Shown piece by piece: positions 16,158 to 25,200 of a stretch of DNA of 64,000 bases. Every line of letters starts with the position of its first letter. Position 1 is the stretch's first letter. Both the position numbers and the translations under genes were made by a program. This DNA comes from Sunxiuqinia indica (GTDB lineage: Bacteria; Bacteroidota; Bacteroidia; Bacteroidales; Prolixibacteraceae): NCBI RefSeq assembly GCF_009847015.1, contig NZ_WVEM01000007.1, positions 31,341 to 95,340 on the forward strand, written 5' to 3'. The notes under the pieces are model-generated. The model was not told where the DNA came from, did no database searches, and was given only the letters and a program-made list of their open reading frames with translations.

Positions 16158-17705
16158 TTATTCCTTGCTCCACGGAACGAGTTTCGATCGATAATAATTG
16201 ATTCCCCAGATGTCGTATTGGTTGCCATGTGAAGCCAGTCGATGCTTATATTCGTTCCAGCTTTTTCCGTCGGTTGGCGACCATCCAATTTCTGCATAGC
16301 CGGCTAATCGTGGAAATATCAGGTATTCCATATCAGCACGATTGGTAACCGTTTCGGTCCACAGTGGCGCTTCGATTCCCAGAATGTTTTCACGGCCAAT
16401 TTCTGTTTCCAGTGTTGCCGGATTCCACTTGTAACCGGTGTCCACTTCGATGTACCCTGCCCAATGCAAACCAAGCGGAGAAAGGGAATCGTACTGCATA
16501 TCTAAATAAGCTTTTCGCGCTGGCGACATGATTATCTTTACACCTTGCTGAATCGCATTTTTTGCGTTTTCAGCACTCGCCCAATACTGTGCAATACTGC
16601 GTTTGTTCAACTTTGCCAAGGTAATTTCATCCCATCCGATCATGATTTTACCATGCTTATAAACGATGTCTTGAACGCGCTCGATAAAAGGAATGTAGTC
16701 ATCTGTTTTTGTCGCGTGAGACTCGTCACCACCAATGTGAAGGTATGGCCCAGGAGTCAATTTTGCCAGTTCGCCAATCACGTCATCAATAAATTCATAG
16801 GTAATTTCCCTATTGGTGCAAAGGGTGCTAAAACCAACTTTAGTACCTGTGTATAGTTTAGTTGCCTGTCCATTACAGTTCAGTTCGGGGTATGAGGCAA
16901 GTGCTGCATTTGTATGTCCGGGCATGTCAATTTCAGGAATAATTGTGATGTAACGATCTGCAGCATAATTCACAATGTCAGCATATTGTTCCTGAGTGAA
17001 GAATCCTCCTTTGCCACCTCCAACTTCAGTGCTTCCTCCAATTTCAGTTAACTTAGGCCACGATTTAATCTCAATTCGCCAGCCTTGATCATCGGTCAAG
17101 TGCAGGTGCATAACATTAAATTTGTAATAGGCCATCAGGTCGAGGTAGTGCTTGACATCTTCAACACCGAGGAAGTGGCGGGCAACATCCAGCATCGTTC
17201 CGCGATATTCGTACTTCGGGAAATCACGGATAGTTCCGGTGGGAATCTTCCATGCTATTTTTTGAACTGAAGATTTTTCAATTGCAACAGGCAAGAGTTG
17301 CCGAATGGTTTGGATTCCTCTAAAAACTCCTTCAGCATTATTGGCTTTTAAAGTAAGCAACTTCTTTTCAATGAGCAGCTCATAACCTTCACTCCCTAGT
17401 TCTTCATTATTAACTGTAGTAAGATAAATGCCAGATGAAGGAGTTTCTTTAGTTGGGATTATTTTGAGTTCATATCCCGTTGCAGCTTGTAACTTTTCTC
17501 TCAAGTATTTTGCTGATTGGTTTAGCTCAGGCAAATTGACTGTTATGTAAATTGAAGTACTCTCATTTAACTGAAATGAATTTCCGGTAGCGGAAATTAT
17601 CACTGGCCTTGGAATAACGTTGTTATTGGTTAAATCGGTTGGTGATTGCTTGCGACCAACAAAAGCTACCAGCAGGCCTAAAATGATTAAAACTGTTTTG
17701 CTCAT
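16158..17705 (-). CDS. Beta-N-acetylhexosaminidase, family GH20
   Basis: A 515-residue glycosidase that releases terminal GlcNAc or GalNAc from chitin, peptidoglycan or glycan chains. It has the GH20b N-terminal domain (about 30-150) and the GH20 barrel, with the catalytic pair Asp327-Glu328 in HIGGDES and substrate residues in HLHLTDDQGWRIEIKSWP. The N-terminus is hydrophobic (MSKTVLIILGLLVAFVGRKQS), but the position where a lipobox Cys would be expected has no Cys, so lipoprotein export may be lost or replaced. It ends soon after the barrel without a carbohydrate-binding or FN3 tail, which fits the shorter members. No sugar uptake genes adjoin. Confidence 0.88.
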   Translation of the reverse strand: MSKTVLIILGLLVAFVGRKQSPTDLTNNNVIPRPVIISATGNSFQLNESTSIYITVNLPELNQSAKYLREKLQAATGYELKIIPTKETPSSGIYLTTVNNEELGSEGYELLIEKKLLTLKANNAEGVFRGIQTIRQLLPVAIEKSSVQKIAWKIPTGTIRDFPKYEYRGTMLDVARHFLGVEDVKHYLDLMAYYKFNVMHLHLTDDQGWRIEIKSWPKLTEIGGSTEVGGGKGGFFTQEQYADIVNYAADRYITIIPEIDMPGHTNAALASYPELNCNGQATKLYTGTKVGFSTLCTNREITYEFIDDVIGELAKLTPGPYLHIGGDESHATKTDDYIPFIERVQDIVYKHGKIMIGWDEITLAKLNKRSIAQYWASAENAKNAIQQGVKIIMSPARKAYLDMQYDSLSPLGLHWAGYIEVDTGYKWNPATLETEIGRENILGIEAPLWTETVTNRADMEYLIFPRLAGYAEIGWSPTDGKSWNEYKHRLASHGNQYDIWGINYYRSKLVPWSKE

Positions 17706-17903
17706 GGTTAGATTTGTTGCTATTCGGTATAGATTATAATATATCTAAAACAGTAACAAATATAAGCTTTGTGAACGAATGTTCCAGAATTTTGCTTCGA
17801 TCAAGTTTTTTATAATCAAATTTTGCTTAGAAACGATTAACCAATGACAAAGTTGCTCGTAAATGAAAAAGCATATCCGTTTTGTATCAATAGCGTATTT
17901 AAT

Positions 17904-18953
17904 TTATTTATGAAAGTAGCGAACTAAGTTGACTTCAGGATGAAGGCCGTCTGTTTTACCACAAAGATAATCGCAGAACTGTTTGGCAAAATAGGGACCG
18001 AGCATGGTTCCTTTCGAGCCCAGCCCATTAAAAATACCTATCCGGTTGTATTTAGGATGAATGCCGATGACCGGCCGACGATCGTGAGTTGTTGGGCGAA
18101 TACCCGCCTGCTGATCTAAAATCTGATAGCGATCGTTGAATACCTTGTTCAATTTTTCTTGCAATTCGTCTTTGGCCTGTTGCGTTGTTTCTAGCGATAA
18201 ATTGTCCCAATCGTAAGTTGCTCCCAGTCGGTAAAACTGCCGTCCTTCGGGCATGAGAAAAATTGCTTTGTTCAATATAAAGTTGGCTGAAAAGTTTTCT
18301 GTTTTTATACGGAGTACCTCTCCTTTGGTATGTTTAAATTTGATATCCTGAAAATAGGGATTGTCTGAAACGGCATGTCCTTCACAAAAAATAATCTTGT
18401 CGGCCAAGATGTCCTGATAACTAACTTGATCGTTTGTAAGCTCTACATCCTGAAAGTTTATTTTTTCGAATCGAATTCGTGCCTGTTGTTCAAGCAGGCT
18501 TTTCATTTTTTCAATAAGAAGCTTTAAGTCAATTCTGGCACTTTTTTCAACCAGCCCCATTCCAAAGTTATTGTTTATGGACTGATTATGATCATATTCA
18601 ATCGCAGAGTGGACGTAATCCTGTAAATCATTGTCAATGTATTTTTTCATCCATAACCCGGCATCACCTTCACCCAGTACTTTCTTTATTGGAATCGGGT
18701 AAAATAGTTTCACTCCCAAAAATGTTTCAAGTTCGGCATAGGTTTTTTGAAGCTGTGGATACAGCTCATCAATGAGCCAGCTTTTGGTCATTCGTCTAAA
18801 AACAACGGGATTAATAATTCCCGCAGCAACATCTGACGCTTTTTTCAGATCTGGGTTATCAAATACGAAGTAGCTTTTGCCGACTTTGTTTAATTCGTGG
18901 ATCAGTAAACTCCCGGCCAATCCTTGTCCAATGATGAGGTAATCAACTTGCAT
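17904..18953 (-). CDS. DAO-family FAD-dependent oxidoreductase
   Basis: A 349-residue flavoprotein of the D-amino-acid oxidase/glycine oxidase superfamily. The N-terminal Rossmann motif YLIIGQGLAGSLL binds FAD, and the C-terminal IRPTTHDRRPVIG and NGLGSKG segments complete the FAD site as in ThiO- and MnmC-type proteins. There is no signal peptide, so it acts in the cytoplasm. The substrate cannot be deduced: it lacks the MnmC methyltransferase half and has no thiamine genes nearby. The gene lies 40 bases after the EEP-family gene on the same strand and may be the last gene of that operon. Confidence 0.75.
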   Translation of the reverse strand: MQVDYLIIGQGLAGSLLIHELNKVGKSYFVFDNPDLKKASDVAAGIINPVVFRRMTKSWLIDELYPQLQKTYAELETFLGVKLFYPIPIKKVLGEGDAGLWMKKYIDNDLQDYVHSAIEYDHNQSINNNFGMGLVEKSARIDLKLLIEKMKSLLEQQARIRFEKINFQDVELTNDQVSYQDILADKIIFCEGHAVSDNPYFQDIKFKHTKGEVLRIKTENFSANFILNKAIFLMPEGRQFYRLGATYDWDNLSLETTQQAKDELQEKLNKVFNDRYQILDQQAGIRPTTHDRRPVIGIHPKYNRIGIFNGLGSKGTMLGPYFAKQFCDYLCGKTDGLHPEVNLVRYFHK

Positions 18954-18993
18954 TGGATAAATAGACAGAAAAAACAGGCGAAATGTTCAGACA

Positions 18994-19827
18994 CTATAGC
19001 TCAACTTCAATCAAAACGGGCAAATGATCTGAAGGATAGCGTTGTTCGTAGGAGTCAGTCAACACACCATACTTCTTAACATCTAGCTTCCCTTTTACAA
19101 AAATATAGTCGATACGCCTTTTTAACTCGCTGTTGAAATCGAACCCGTTGAATGTTCCTTCGGGACCATAGGGAGCTTGCTCCGACACTTTTTTGCTATC
19201 GAAAAATTCCGTTTCAATGATCTTAATTGGTTTTTGATTGGGAGTGAGATTTAAATCGCCCATTAAAATTACCGGGTAATTTTTCTCATTCAACCGATCT
19301 ATTTTTTGTAGAATAATTCGGACTGAATTAAATTGGGCGACCTCTCCAACATGATCAAAATGAGTGTTAAACACCCAGACTGATTTCCGTTTATCGTAGT
19401 TCTCCAGTAAGGCGTAAGTGCAAATGCGCTTACAGGCAGCATCCCATCCTAAACTCGGGTATGTTGGTGTTTCAGAGAGCCAAAACCAACCATGGTCTTT
19501 AAGCTGATACTTTCTACTATCGTAGAAAATCGGGGAGTACTCGCCGGCAGCTTTCCCGTCGTCACGGCCAACACCTACTTGGTCAAAGCCCGGCATTTGC
19601 AACGAAATATCAGTAACTTGTCCGTACAAAGCTTCCTGAAGACCAATAATATCAGCTTCATGAAACCGAAGTAAGTCGGTTACCTGGAATTTGCGATTTG
19701 GCCAGGCATTAATACCATCACCTTCATTATTATATCGGATATTGTAAGTAACAACCTTCGCTGTTTGCGAGAATGCCGAATTTAGGATTGTTAGTAAAAG
19801 CATGGCGAATACTAGTGAAGCTCTCAT
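18994..19827 (-). CDS. Secreted endonuclease/exonuclease/phosphatase-family hydrolase
   Basis: A 277-residue protein with a signal peptide (MRASLVFAMLLLTILNSAFSQ). The EEP fold motifs are present: VVTYNIRYNN, metal-binding Glu in LQEAL, GDLNLTPN, and the C-terminal SDHLPVLIEV with the catalytic Asp-His. Family members cleave phosphodiester or phosphomonoester bonds in nucleic acids, sphingomyelin or inositol phosphates; the secreted Bacteroidota type has no assigned substrate. It follows the esterase gene by 11 bases, so the two are probably co-transcribed. Confidence 0.8.
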   Translation of the reverse strand: MRASLVFAMLLLTILNSAFSQTAKVVTYNIRYNNEGDGINAWPNRKFQVTDLLRFHEADIIGLQEALYGQVTDISLQMPGFDQVGVGRDDGKAAGEYSPIFYDSRKYQLKDHGWFWLSETPTYPSLGWDAACKRICTYALLENYDKRKSVWVFNTHFDHVGEVAQFNSVRIILQKIDRLNEKNYPVILMGDLNLTPNQKPIKIIETEFFDSKKVSEQAPYGPEGTFNGFDFNSELKRRIDYIFVKGKLDVKKYGVLTDSYEQRYPSDHLPVLIEVEL

Positions 19828-19838
19828 TGATGTTAAGT

Positions 19839-20792
19839 TTATTCGTTGCAGAAACCAAAAGCGGGATAGTCACAGTTATGCTCTCCCGGAACAACCGTAT
19901 GGATTTGGTCTTTCGAACCATGAAGCACAAAGTTATAGCAAAATGTCATTATTTCTTCCAATTGGTTGGTCATTGGAGATCCGGCTACACTGTGATTTCC
20001 TCCGCAAAAAGTGTACAGCCAGTAAGGTTTGTTTAGTTGATGAAGTTTGTTTGCGATGGTTTTAGCTCCATGTAAAATCAGATAACCGGCCTTGCTTTCA
20101 TCGCAGTAATGATGCGGAGCTGTGGCGTAGGGGACAAGATTGTCGCAGGTGCCATGAAAAAGTAAAGACGGGACGGCTGATTCATCATAGATTCTTGCAG
20201 TGTCGGCTATTGCTCCCGCCATGGAAACAACACCGGCATAAGAAACAGGACCAGAATCTAATCCGTAGCAATAAGGTGGTTCGTAAGCTGTTGCTAAAAC
20301 AGTTTCTGCGCCAGCACTGCTACCTGCCAGAATAATGTTTTGAGGATCGATCCCAAATGTTTCCCGGTTTTGAATGAGAAAAAAAGTGGCGTCCTGAACG
20401 TCTTCAACGGCACTGGCTATTGTGCTCAACTTTTCGTTGGCGGGGCAGTCGCATCCGAAAGCGGTTTCAGTTCCTTTTCTGGTTAAACGATAGCTCATTG
20501 AAACCACAACAAAACCGCGTTCTGCAATTCGTTTACAAAAGGCAATTGTGTTTTTCCCGTTTCGAGTGCCACCGGAAAAACCGCCTCCATGCACATAAAT
20601 AATTACCGGACGTTCCAGCTCGCTGTCGAAAGCAGGTGTGTATATATCAAGGTCTAATTCTTCACCATCTTTTTGGGCGTAGGTGTAGGTGTCGGTTTTT
20701 ACCGAGTCGGTAATTTGTTCCAGATAGCGTTCCTGGGCAATTCCAACTGAAGCGAGTGAAAAAATGAGCAGGGTTAAAAGCAGGATTTTCAT
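19839..20792 (-). CDS. Secreted alpha/beta-hydrolase (carboxylesterase-like)
   Basis: A 317-residue exported esterase with a signal peptide ending near residue 20. The oxyanion-hole motif HGGG is at 68-71, the nucleophile Ser159 sits in GSSAG, the acid is probably Asp217 in GTCDNLVP, and His267 lies in GGNHSV. The hormone-sensitive-lipase/bacterial esterase type HGGG suggests short acyl esters. Several cysteines near the C-terminus (EHNCDYPAFGFCNE) may form disulfides. It is the first gene of a three-gene leftward group with the EEP hydrolase and the FAD oxidoreductase. Confidence 0.8.
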   Translation of the reverse strand: MKILLLTLLIFSLASVGIAQERYLEQITDSVKTDTYTYAQKDGEELDLDIYTPAFDSELERPVIIYVHGGGFSGGTRNGKNTIAFCKRIAERGFVVVSMSYRLTRKGTETAFGCDCPANEKLSTIASAVEDVQDATFFLIQNRETFGIDPQNIILAGSSAGAETVLATAYEPPYCYGLDSGPVSYAGVVSMAGAIADTARIYDESAVPSLLFHGTCDNLVPYATAPHHYCDESKAGYLILHGAKTIANKLHQLNKPYWLYTFCGGNHSVAGSPMTNQLEEIMTFCYNFVLHGSKDQIHTVVPGEHNCDYPAFGFCNE

Positions 20793-20994
20793 ATCGAATA
20801 CGTGTTGTTGTTTGTTGATTCAGAATAAAAATGGTGTTTGCTAAATTAAGCAAAAAAAAGCCATTTACTAAAAGACAATTCTACAGAACAATACCCTTAT
20901 CGGTTAAAGGGGCATTTAATTTTGATGATTCTTCTTGTAATTTTGTCTAATTTGACATAGTTATAACTGATGTAAAAGCGATAAAATATTAAAG

Positions 20995-21210
20995 ATGAAG
21001 ACAAAATACGAGCCCAACAAGTTGGATTCGATGAGTAAAAACCCGAACAATTGGAGAGGACCTTTTTACTTTAACCGAAAAGATCCAAGATTACTTGTTC
21101 CTAAACTTTACCCTGCGTTTGGTAAAACATTGAACTTTGCAAGTCCCTATTCCTATGTTTTTCTGATTGCTCTTATTTTGGTTATCGTTCTTGCTCAATT
21201 TTTTCTTTAA
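20995..21210 (+). CDS. Small membrane protein, DUF5808-like
   Basis: A 71-residue protein. The N-terminal half has the pattern NPNNWRGPFYFNRKDPRLLVPK and then GKTLNFASPYSY, which resembles the DUF5808 family; the C-terminal half is one membrane helix (about 52-70). Function is unknown. It stands alone. Two TAATTTTG -7-like boxes occur in the 80 bases upstream, so it probably has its own promoter. Confidence 0.65.
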   Translation: MKTKYEPNKLDSMSKNPNNWRGPFYFNRKDPRLLVPKLYPAFGKTLNFASPYSYVFLIALILVIVLAQFFL

Positions 21211-21496
21211 TTGACTCATATGAGGTTGTTGTCCATCCGTTGGTTTGAATCAGAAAACAGGAGCAGAGATCTGAAGTGAGATCGGAAAGGAATAAATTCA
21301 TGGTAATATTTCAAGGTCTGTTTTCATGTGTTTATAATTGTTTATTTTTTGCAACACATGGAACTCGCTTAAAATAATCGTGCTCCTGCGTGTGAATATT
21401 TTTACATGCTCGTTTCAACTATCTAATCGTGTTCTTGTTTGCATGACTAAGAGTTAAGAAAATGATTTTTCGAGAAAACATACATAAAGAAATGAT

Positions 21497-22198
21497 ATGA
21501 ATTGGGATTACTATATAAATTTCCTGGTTGCCATGTTCGCTATTGTAAACCCAATTGGAATTTGGCCGGTATGGAGTGACCTGACCAATGATGCCGTCAG
21601 CTCTATTCGGCATCGGATTGCTTTTCTGTTGATTTTGTCTGCCGTAATGATTTTGTCTGTTTTTTTGGTAGCGGGCAGATTGTTGCTTGAGGTTTTTTCT
21701 ATCAATTTGCAGGTATTTAAGATCGCAGGTGGAATTTTGCTGCTGTACACAGGCATTTCCATGGTTCAGGGATCGGCATCGCAATTGACAGACCGAAATG
21801 AAGATGGAAAGACAAATATGTCAGTTGCCAAACAACGCTTCCATAAGGTGTTTGTCCCTTTGGTTATTCCCATGCTTGCTGGCCCCGGCTCAATTACAAC
21901 CGTGATTTTATTTGGCACAAAAGCGACATCTGCTACTGATTATGCTTTTTTGATTGGCGTTGTTCTCGTCACGTTCTTGGTCCTGTTCCTGGTATTTTTG
22001 TCTTCGCCGTTTTTAGAGAAAAAGGTTGATGATATTGTTTTTACAGTATTTACCCGGGTTTTTGGAATTATTGTAACAGCAATTGCCATTCAATTTATGG
22101 TTGAAGGGTTGGGTAAAGTTTTTCCGAATTGGCTGGAAGGCGGATCGGTGCTGAAAGAAGCAAAGGAAGTTTCTTTTATTACAGGATTCTTCTGGTAA
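21497..22198 (+). CDS. MarC-family integral membrane protein
   Basis: A 233-residue protein with about six membrane helices and the family signatures FAIVNPIGIWPVW near the N-terminus and VPLVIPMLAGPGSI in the middle. MarC (UPF0056) proteins are predicted inner-membrane transporters; the substrate is not established. The next gene, another membrane protein, starts 32 bases later on the same strand, so the two may be co-transcribed. Confidence 0.85.
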   Translation: MNWDYYINFLVAMFAIVNPIGIWPVWSDLTNDAVSSIRHRIAFLLILSAVMILSVFLVAGRLLLEVFSINLQVFKIAGGILLLYTGISMVQGSASQLTDRNEDGKTNMSVAKQRFHKVFVPLVIPMLAGPGSITTVILFGTKATSATDYAFLIGVVLVTFLVLFLVFLSSPFLEKKVDDIVFTVFTRVFGIIVTAIAIQFMVEGLGKVFPNWLEGGSVLKEAKEVSFITGFFW

Positions 22199-22229
22199 TC
22201 GGCAGTAGATTTCATTAATACGAGTTTGA

Positions 22230-22961
22230 ATGACAAAGATAAACCAGGAAAAGCGTGTGAAAAAAAGTCGGTGGCCACTCTACATGAGTTTAGGATTATT
22301 ACTTTCGATTGTATTACTTTATTTCACTGTTCCAGACGTAAATAGCTTTTTTAAAGAGGCTTTTGAAATATTGACCAGCGATAATAATCAGCGAATATCA
22401 AACTGGGTTGGTAAGCTTGGTTTTTGGGGGCCGGTTTTTATCATATCAGCAATGGTGTTTCAGATGTTTTTACTCATTATTCCATCTCCTTTGCTCATGC
22501 TTGTTTCGGTGCTGGCCTATGGCTCTTATTGGGGAACTTTAATCTCCGTGGCTGCCGTAGCAGTTGCTTCAAGTATAGGCTACCTGATCGGCCGCTATCT
22601 TGGAGAAATAGCAATCGCTCGTTTAATAGGAGGCCAGAAAGAAAAACAATTAAAATTTTACGTTGAAAAATACGGTGTGTGGGCAGTAGTCATTACGCGC
22701 CTGGCTCCTTTTCTGTCAAACGATGCCATTAGTTTTGTAGGCGGCATTTTGCAAATGGGATATTGGCGGTTTATTGGCGCAACATTAGCAGGAATCTTTC
22801 CTTTGGCTGCTTTGATTGGCTATTTTGGCGAAAACAACGATCGAATGAAAACAGGCTTAATTGGGGTGTCGGCTTTGAGTTTGATCTTGTTCGTTGCTTA
22901 TATCATTTACAACAGCAAAACGAAGTTTCATAAGTCTAAGTCGGGAAAAAATAGTTCTTAA
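22230..22961 (+). CDS. TVP38/TMEM64 (VTT-domain) membrane protein
   Basis: A 243-residue inner-membrane protein with a basic N-terminus and about six helices. The VTT/SNARE-associated signature is present as a re-entrant segment before VASSIGYLIGRYLGE and in TRLAPFLSNDAISFVGGILQM. Relatives (DedA, TVP38, TMEM41B) are linked to lipid scrambling, undecaprenyl-phosphate recycling or membrane homeostasis; which applies here is unknown. Its stop codon overlaps the 3' end of hydF by four bases, convergently. Confidence 0.82.
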   Translation: MTKINQEKRVKKSRWPLYMSLGLLLSIVLLYFTVPDVNSFFKEAFEILTSDNNQRISNWVGKLGFWGPVFIISAMVFQMFLLIIPSPLLMLVSVLAYGSYWGTLISVAAVAVASSIGYLIGRYLGEIAIARLIGGQKEKQLKFYVEKYGVWAVVITRLAPFLSNDAISFVGGILQMGYWRFIGATLAGIFPLAALIGYFGENNDRMKTGLIGVSALSLILFVAYIIYNSKTKFHKSKSGKNSS

Positions 22962-24181
22962 CGTCCGTTCTTATAGACTTCCAGTGCCGCAGGAAATGGC
23001 TGAAGTGCCCGTTCGAAAATACCCAACGAATAGGCAATGGTCAACCCATAATTGGTTAGCGGAACTCCTGCTTGTTTAGCTTTCATAATACGCGAAAGCA
23101 TTGCACGACGGTTCCACATGCAGGCTCCACAGTGAATAATGATTTTATAGTCACTCAGGTTTGGAGGAAAGTCGTGCCCCCGCATATGTTCAATTTCCAA
23201 TTTACCACCAACATATTGAGTGAGCCAGCGTGGTATTTTTACCGTGCCAATATCTTCGCCAATCGGGTGGTGCGAGCAAGCTTCGGCAATCAGCACTTTG
23301 TCGCCTGCTTTTAGCTTATCGATGGCCATAGCGCCTTTGACCATTTCAGACAAATCTCCCTGATGGCGGGCAAATAAAATGGAGAAGCTGGTTAGCGGAA
23401 TTTCGGGAGGCGTGTCGGCAGCTACTTTTAAAAAAGCCTGACTATCGGTTACGACCAGCTTGGGCGGCTTGTTAAATCTGGAAATGGCTTCGCGCAGTTC
23501 ACGCTCTTTCACCACCATGCAAAACGAGTCGCCATCCAGCAAGTCACGGATACTTTGAACCTGCGGGAGAATCAGCCGTCCTTTGGGAGCTTCTTTGTCA
23601 ATCGGTACAACCAGAATGGCCGCTTCGCCCGGACCAACCAAATCGGCAACAATGCTGGGGCGGTTGATAAAATCTTCAGGTGCTTTTTTCAAAATCGTTT
23701 GGCGCAATTCGGCAATTCCGGCCTTCGTTGTTGCCGAGGTTTCAATAACCGGCAACTTGACACTTTCGAGGATATTGATGGTGTCGAAAGCAGAGTCGTA
23801 CAAGTCTGATTTGTTAAAAACGACGATGATTGGAATGTTCAGCTCTTTCAATTCCTGAAGCGTTTTTTCTTCAAACTCACCCCAGTCGTTGCTATTCGAA
23901 ATAAGGATAGCCAAATCAGTTCGGTCGAAAACCGCTCGTGTTTTCTGAATTCGCTGTTCGCCCAGTGCCCCTTCGTCGTCGATTCCGGCGGTGTCGATAA
24001 ATAGTACCGGCCCCAGGGGAAGCAGTTCCATGGGCTTTTCTACCGGGTCGGTTGTGGTTCCGGCAACGTCCGATACAATGGAAACCTCCTGTTGGGTCAG
24101 GGCATTCAGGATCGATGATTTACCAACATTGCGACGGCCAAAAAGCCCGATGTGCAAGCGAAATGATTTGGGTGCTTTCAT
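22958..24181 (-). CDS. hydF: [FeFe]-hydrogenase maturation GTPase HydF
   Basis: A 407-residue scaffold GTPase that carries the 2Fe precursor made with HydE and HydG and inserts it into apo-hydrogenase. The G domain starts with the P-loop GRRNVGKSS (15-23) and has DTAGIDDEG and NKSD. The [4Fe-4S] ligands are Cys302 and His304 (CSHHP) and Cys351 and Cys354 (HCGACMWN), in the positions expected for HydF. I chose the ATG at 24181; the upstream ATG at 24256 would add a 25-residue tail not seen in the family. It is separated from the other hyd genes by a roughly 4.7-kb accessory region. Confidence 0.95.
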   Translation of the reverse strand: MKAPKSFRLHIGLFGRRNVGKSSILNALTQQEVSIVSDVAGTTTDPVEKPMELLPLGPVLFIDTAGIDDEGALGEQRIQKTRAVFDRTDLAILISNSNDWGEFEEKTLQELKELNIPIIVVFNKSDLYDSAFDTINILESVKLPVIETSATTKAGIAELRQTILKKAPEDFINRPSIVADLVGPGEAAILVVPIDKEAPKGRLILPQVQSIRDLLDGDSFCMVVKERELREAISRFNKPPKLVVTDSQAFLKVAADTPPEIPLTSFSILFARHQGDLSEMVKGAMAIDKLKAGDKVLIAEACSHHPIGEDIGTVKIPRWLTQYVGGKLEIEHMRGHDFPPNLSDYKIIIHCGACMWNRRAMLSRIMKAKQAGVPLTNYGLTIAYSLGIFERALQPFPAALEVYKNGR

Positions 24182-24745
24182 GCAATTCAAATTTGCCCGA
24201 AAAGTACAAAGGATCGTGATGCGAATCAATGTTTTTGGGGAAGAAAAAGAACCCAAGACCTCTAAGTTGCCTGAAAGGGAGGACTTTCGCCGTTGGGAAT
24301 TTGTAATCGTCAGCTTATTGTTTTCTAATCAAAACTCTCGCAGGCCGTTTTGTTTCGCCTGGTGGCGAACTTGGGGACTTGACTGCCCCGTGCTTTGAAC
24401 TCGTCATCCTGAACTTGTTTCAGGATCTTTCAGCGGGTTGCCGCTATCTCACCATTTCATCATCCAAACTCTTGATTCTATTTTTTAATATCTTGTGCCT
24501 GGTTTTTGCAGCTTATGTTGGGGCGTTGCCCTAAGCCCCATTTCATTTCTTTTCCTTAGATGAAAAGAAACGAAACAAAGAAAAATCAAGTCAAACCGAA
24601 CCCTCGGCCGGGCGTTTTGACGGCCCACGCGTTTTTCGCCTGGTGGCGAACTTGGGAACTTGACTGCCCCGTGCTTTGAACTCGTCATCCTTACCTTGAT
24701 TCCACAGCAGACTGGTATAGAATGCTGAAACCCCCGATTCTATTG
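24182..24745. repeat. Dispersed-repeat-like non-coding region with a 58-bp direct repeat
   Basis: Two copies of a 58-bp sequence lie at 24353-24410 and 24634-24691 with one mismatch. Copy 1 runs into a short palindrome, ATCCTGAA (24406-24413) and TTCAGGAT (24419-24426), the GTCATCCTGAACTTG type of element that recurs in many bacterial intergenic regions. Between them a GC-richer tract with TTGGGGCGTTGCCCTAAGCC and an AAAAGAAACGAAAC purine run looks like another dispersed Bacteroidota repeat. Open frames here are translations of repeat DNA and I do not call them genes. Confidence 0.6.
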
Positions 24746-24892
24746 ATCCCCCGGCAGGTCTGACCCTCCCCTGGGCATATTGACCCGTCAATTGGCCAGT
24801 TTTCTGTGCCAACTGGCAACTTTTTTGAACCAATTGGCGACCCGGAGCCTCCAACCTGCCATTTTTTTGATTTAACCGGCATGGTTGACAAT
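24746..24892. repeat. Degenerate 21-bp tandem array, seven units
   Basis: Seven consecutive 21-bp units can be laid out from 24746 to 24892. The best preserved core, CCAA-N-TGGC or close variants, recurs at 24809, 24830 and 24851 with T-rich spacers. The minus strand is open through the array (24691-24891) and reads as a seven-residue repeat with cores such as KLPVG, WPIDG and SPIG. It has no spacer structure and is not a CRISPR. It may be a worn-out heptad-coding repeat. Confidence 0.6.
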
Positions 24893-25200
24893 TATTTTGG
24901 TTTAAAATGATGAGTACCGTTAGCGATCGTTTTTAAACGACTCACCCCACGGCTGCGAGCGAACAAGGAGACAGTTTGATTATTCTACGTGTTAACAACT
25001 TCCTAAAAAGAACTATTGTTTAGTAAATAAGTTATGGTTAAATTCACTGATCCTTTTTAGTGTTGCATTTATCCACCCTAATTGGTGGCAACGAGGTGAT
25101 TTCTTAAAGTATATAGGCGAAATATAATACGTCTGGTGGATTACACTTACGTTGAACGGCAACTAGAACGGAGCATTATCTCAACCAAATTGATTAAATT
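24893..25200. other. Upstream region of the accessory ATPase
   Basis: About 300 bases of AT-rich DNA with no open frame. GTTGAAC at 25151-25157 fits the loose attC core GTTRRRY, but this 7-mer is too degenerate to count alone. No -7/-33 pair was convincing. The change to low GC begins here and continues through the next two genes. Confidence 0.3.

Noticed and set aside
16073-16297. A 74-residue minus-strand frame overlapping the 3' end of the GH20 gene
   Set aside because: It is an out-of-frame shadow of the hexosaminidase gene and its flank, without any family match.
24485-24891. Overlapping open frames on the minus strand before the accessory ATPase
   Set aside because: They are translations of dispersed repeat DNA and of the 21-bp array; no start signal, no family and no codon pattern of a real gene.
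25151-25157. GTTGAAC as an attC core before the ATPase gene
   Set aside because: The 7-mer pattern is too degenerate, and no paired stem was found around it.
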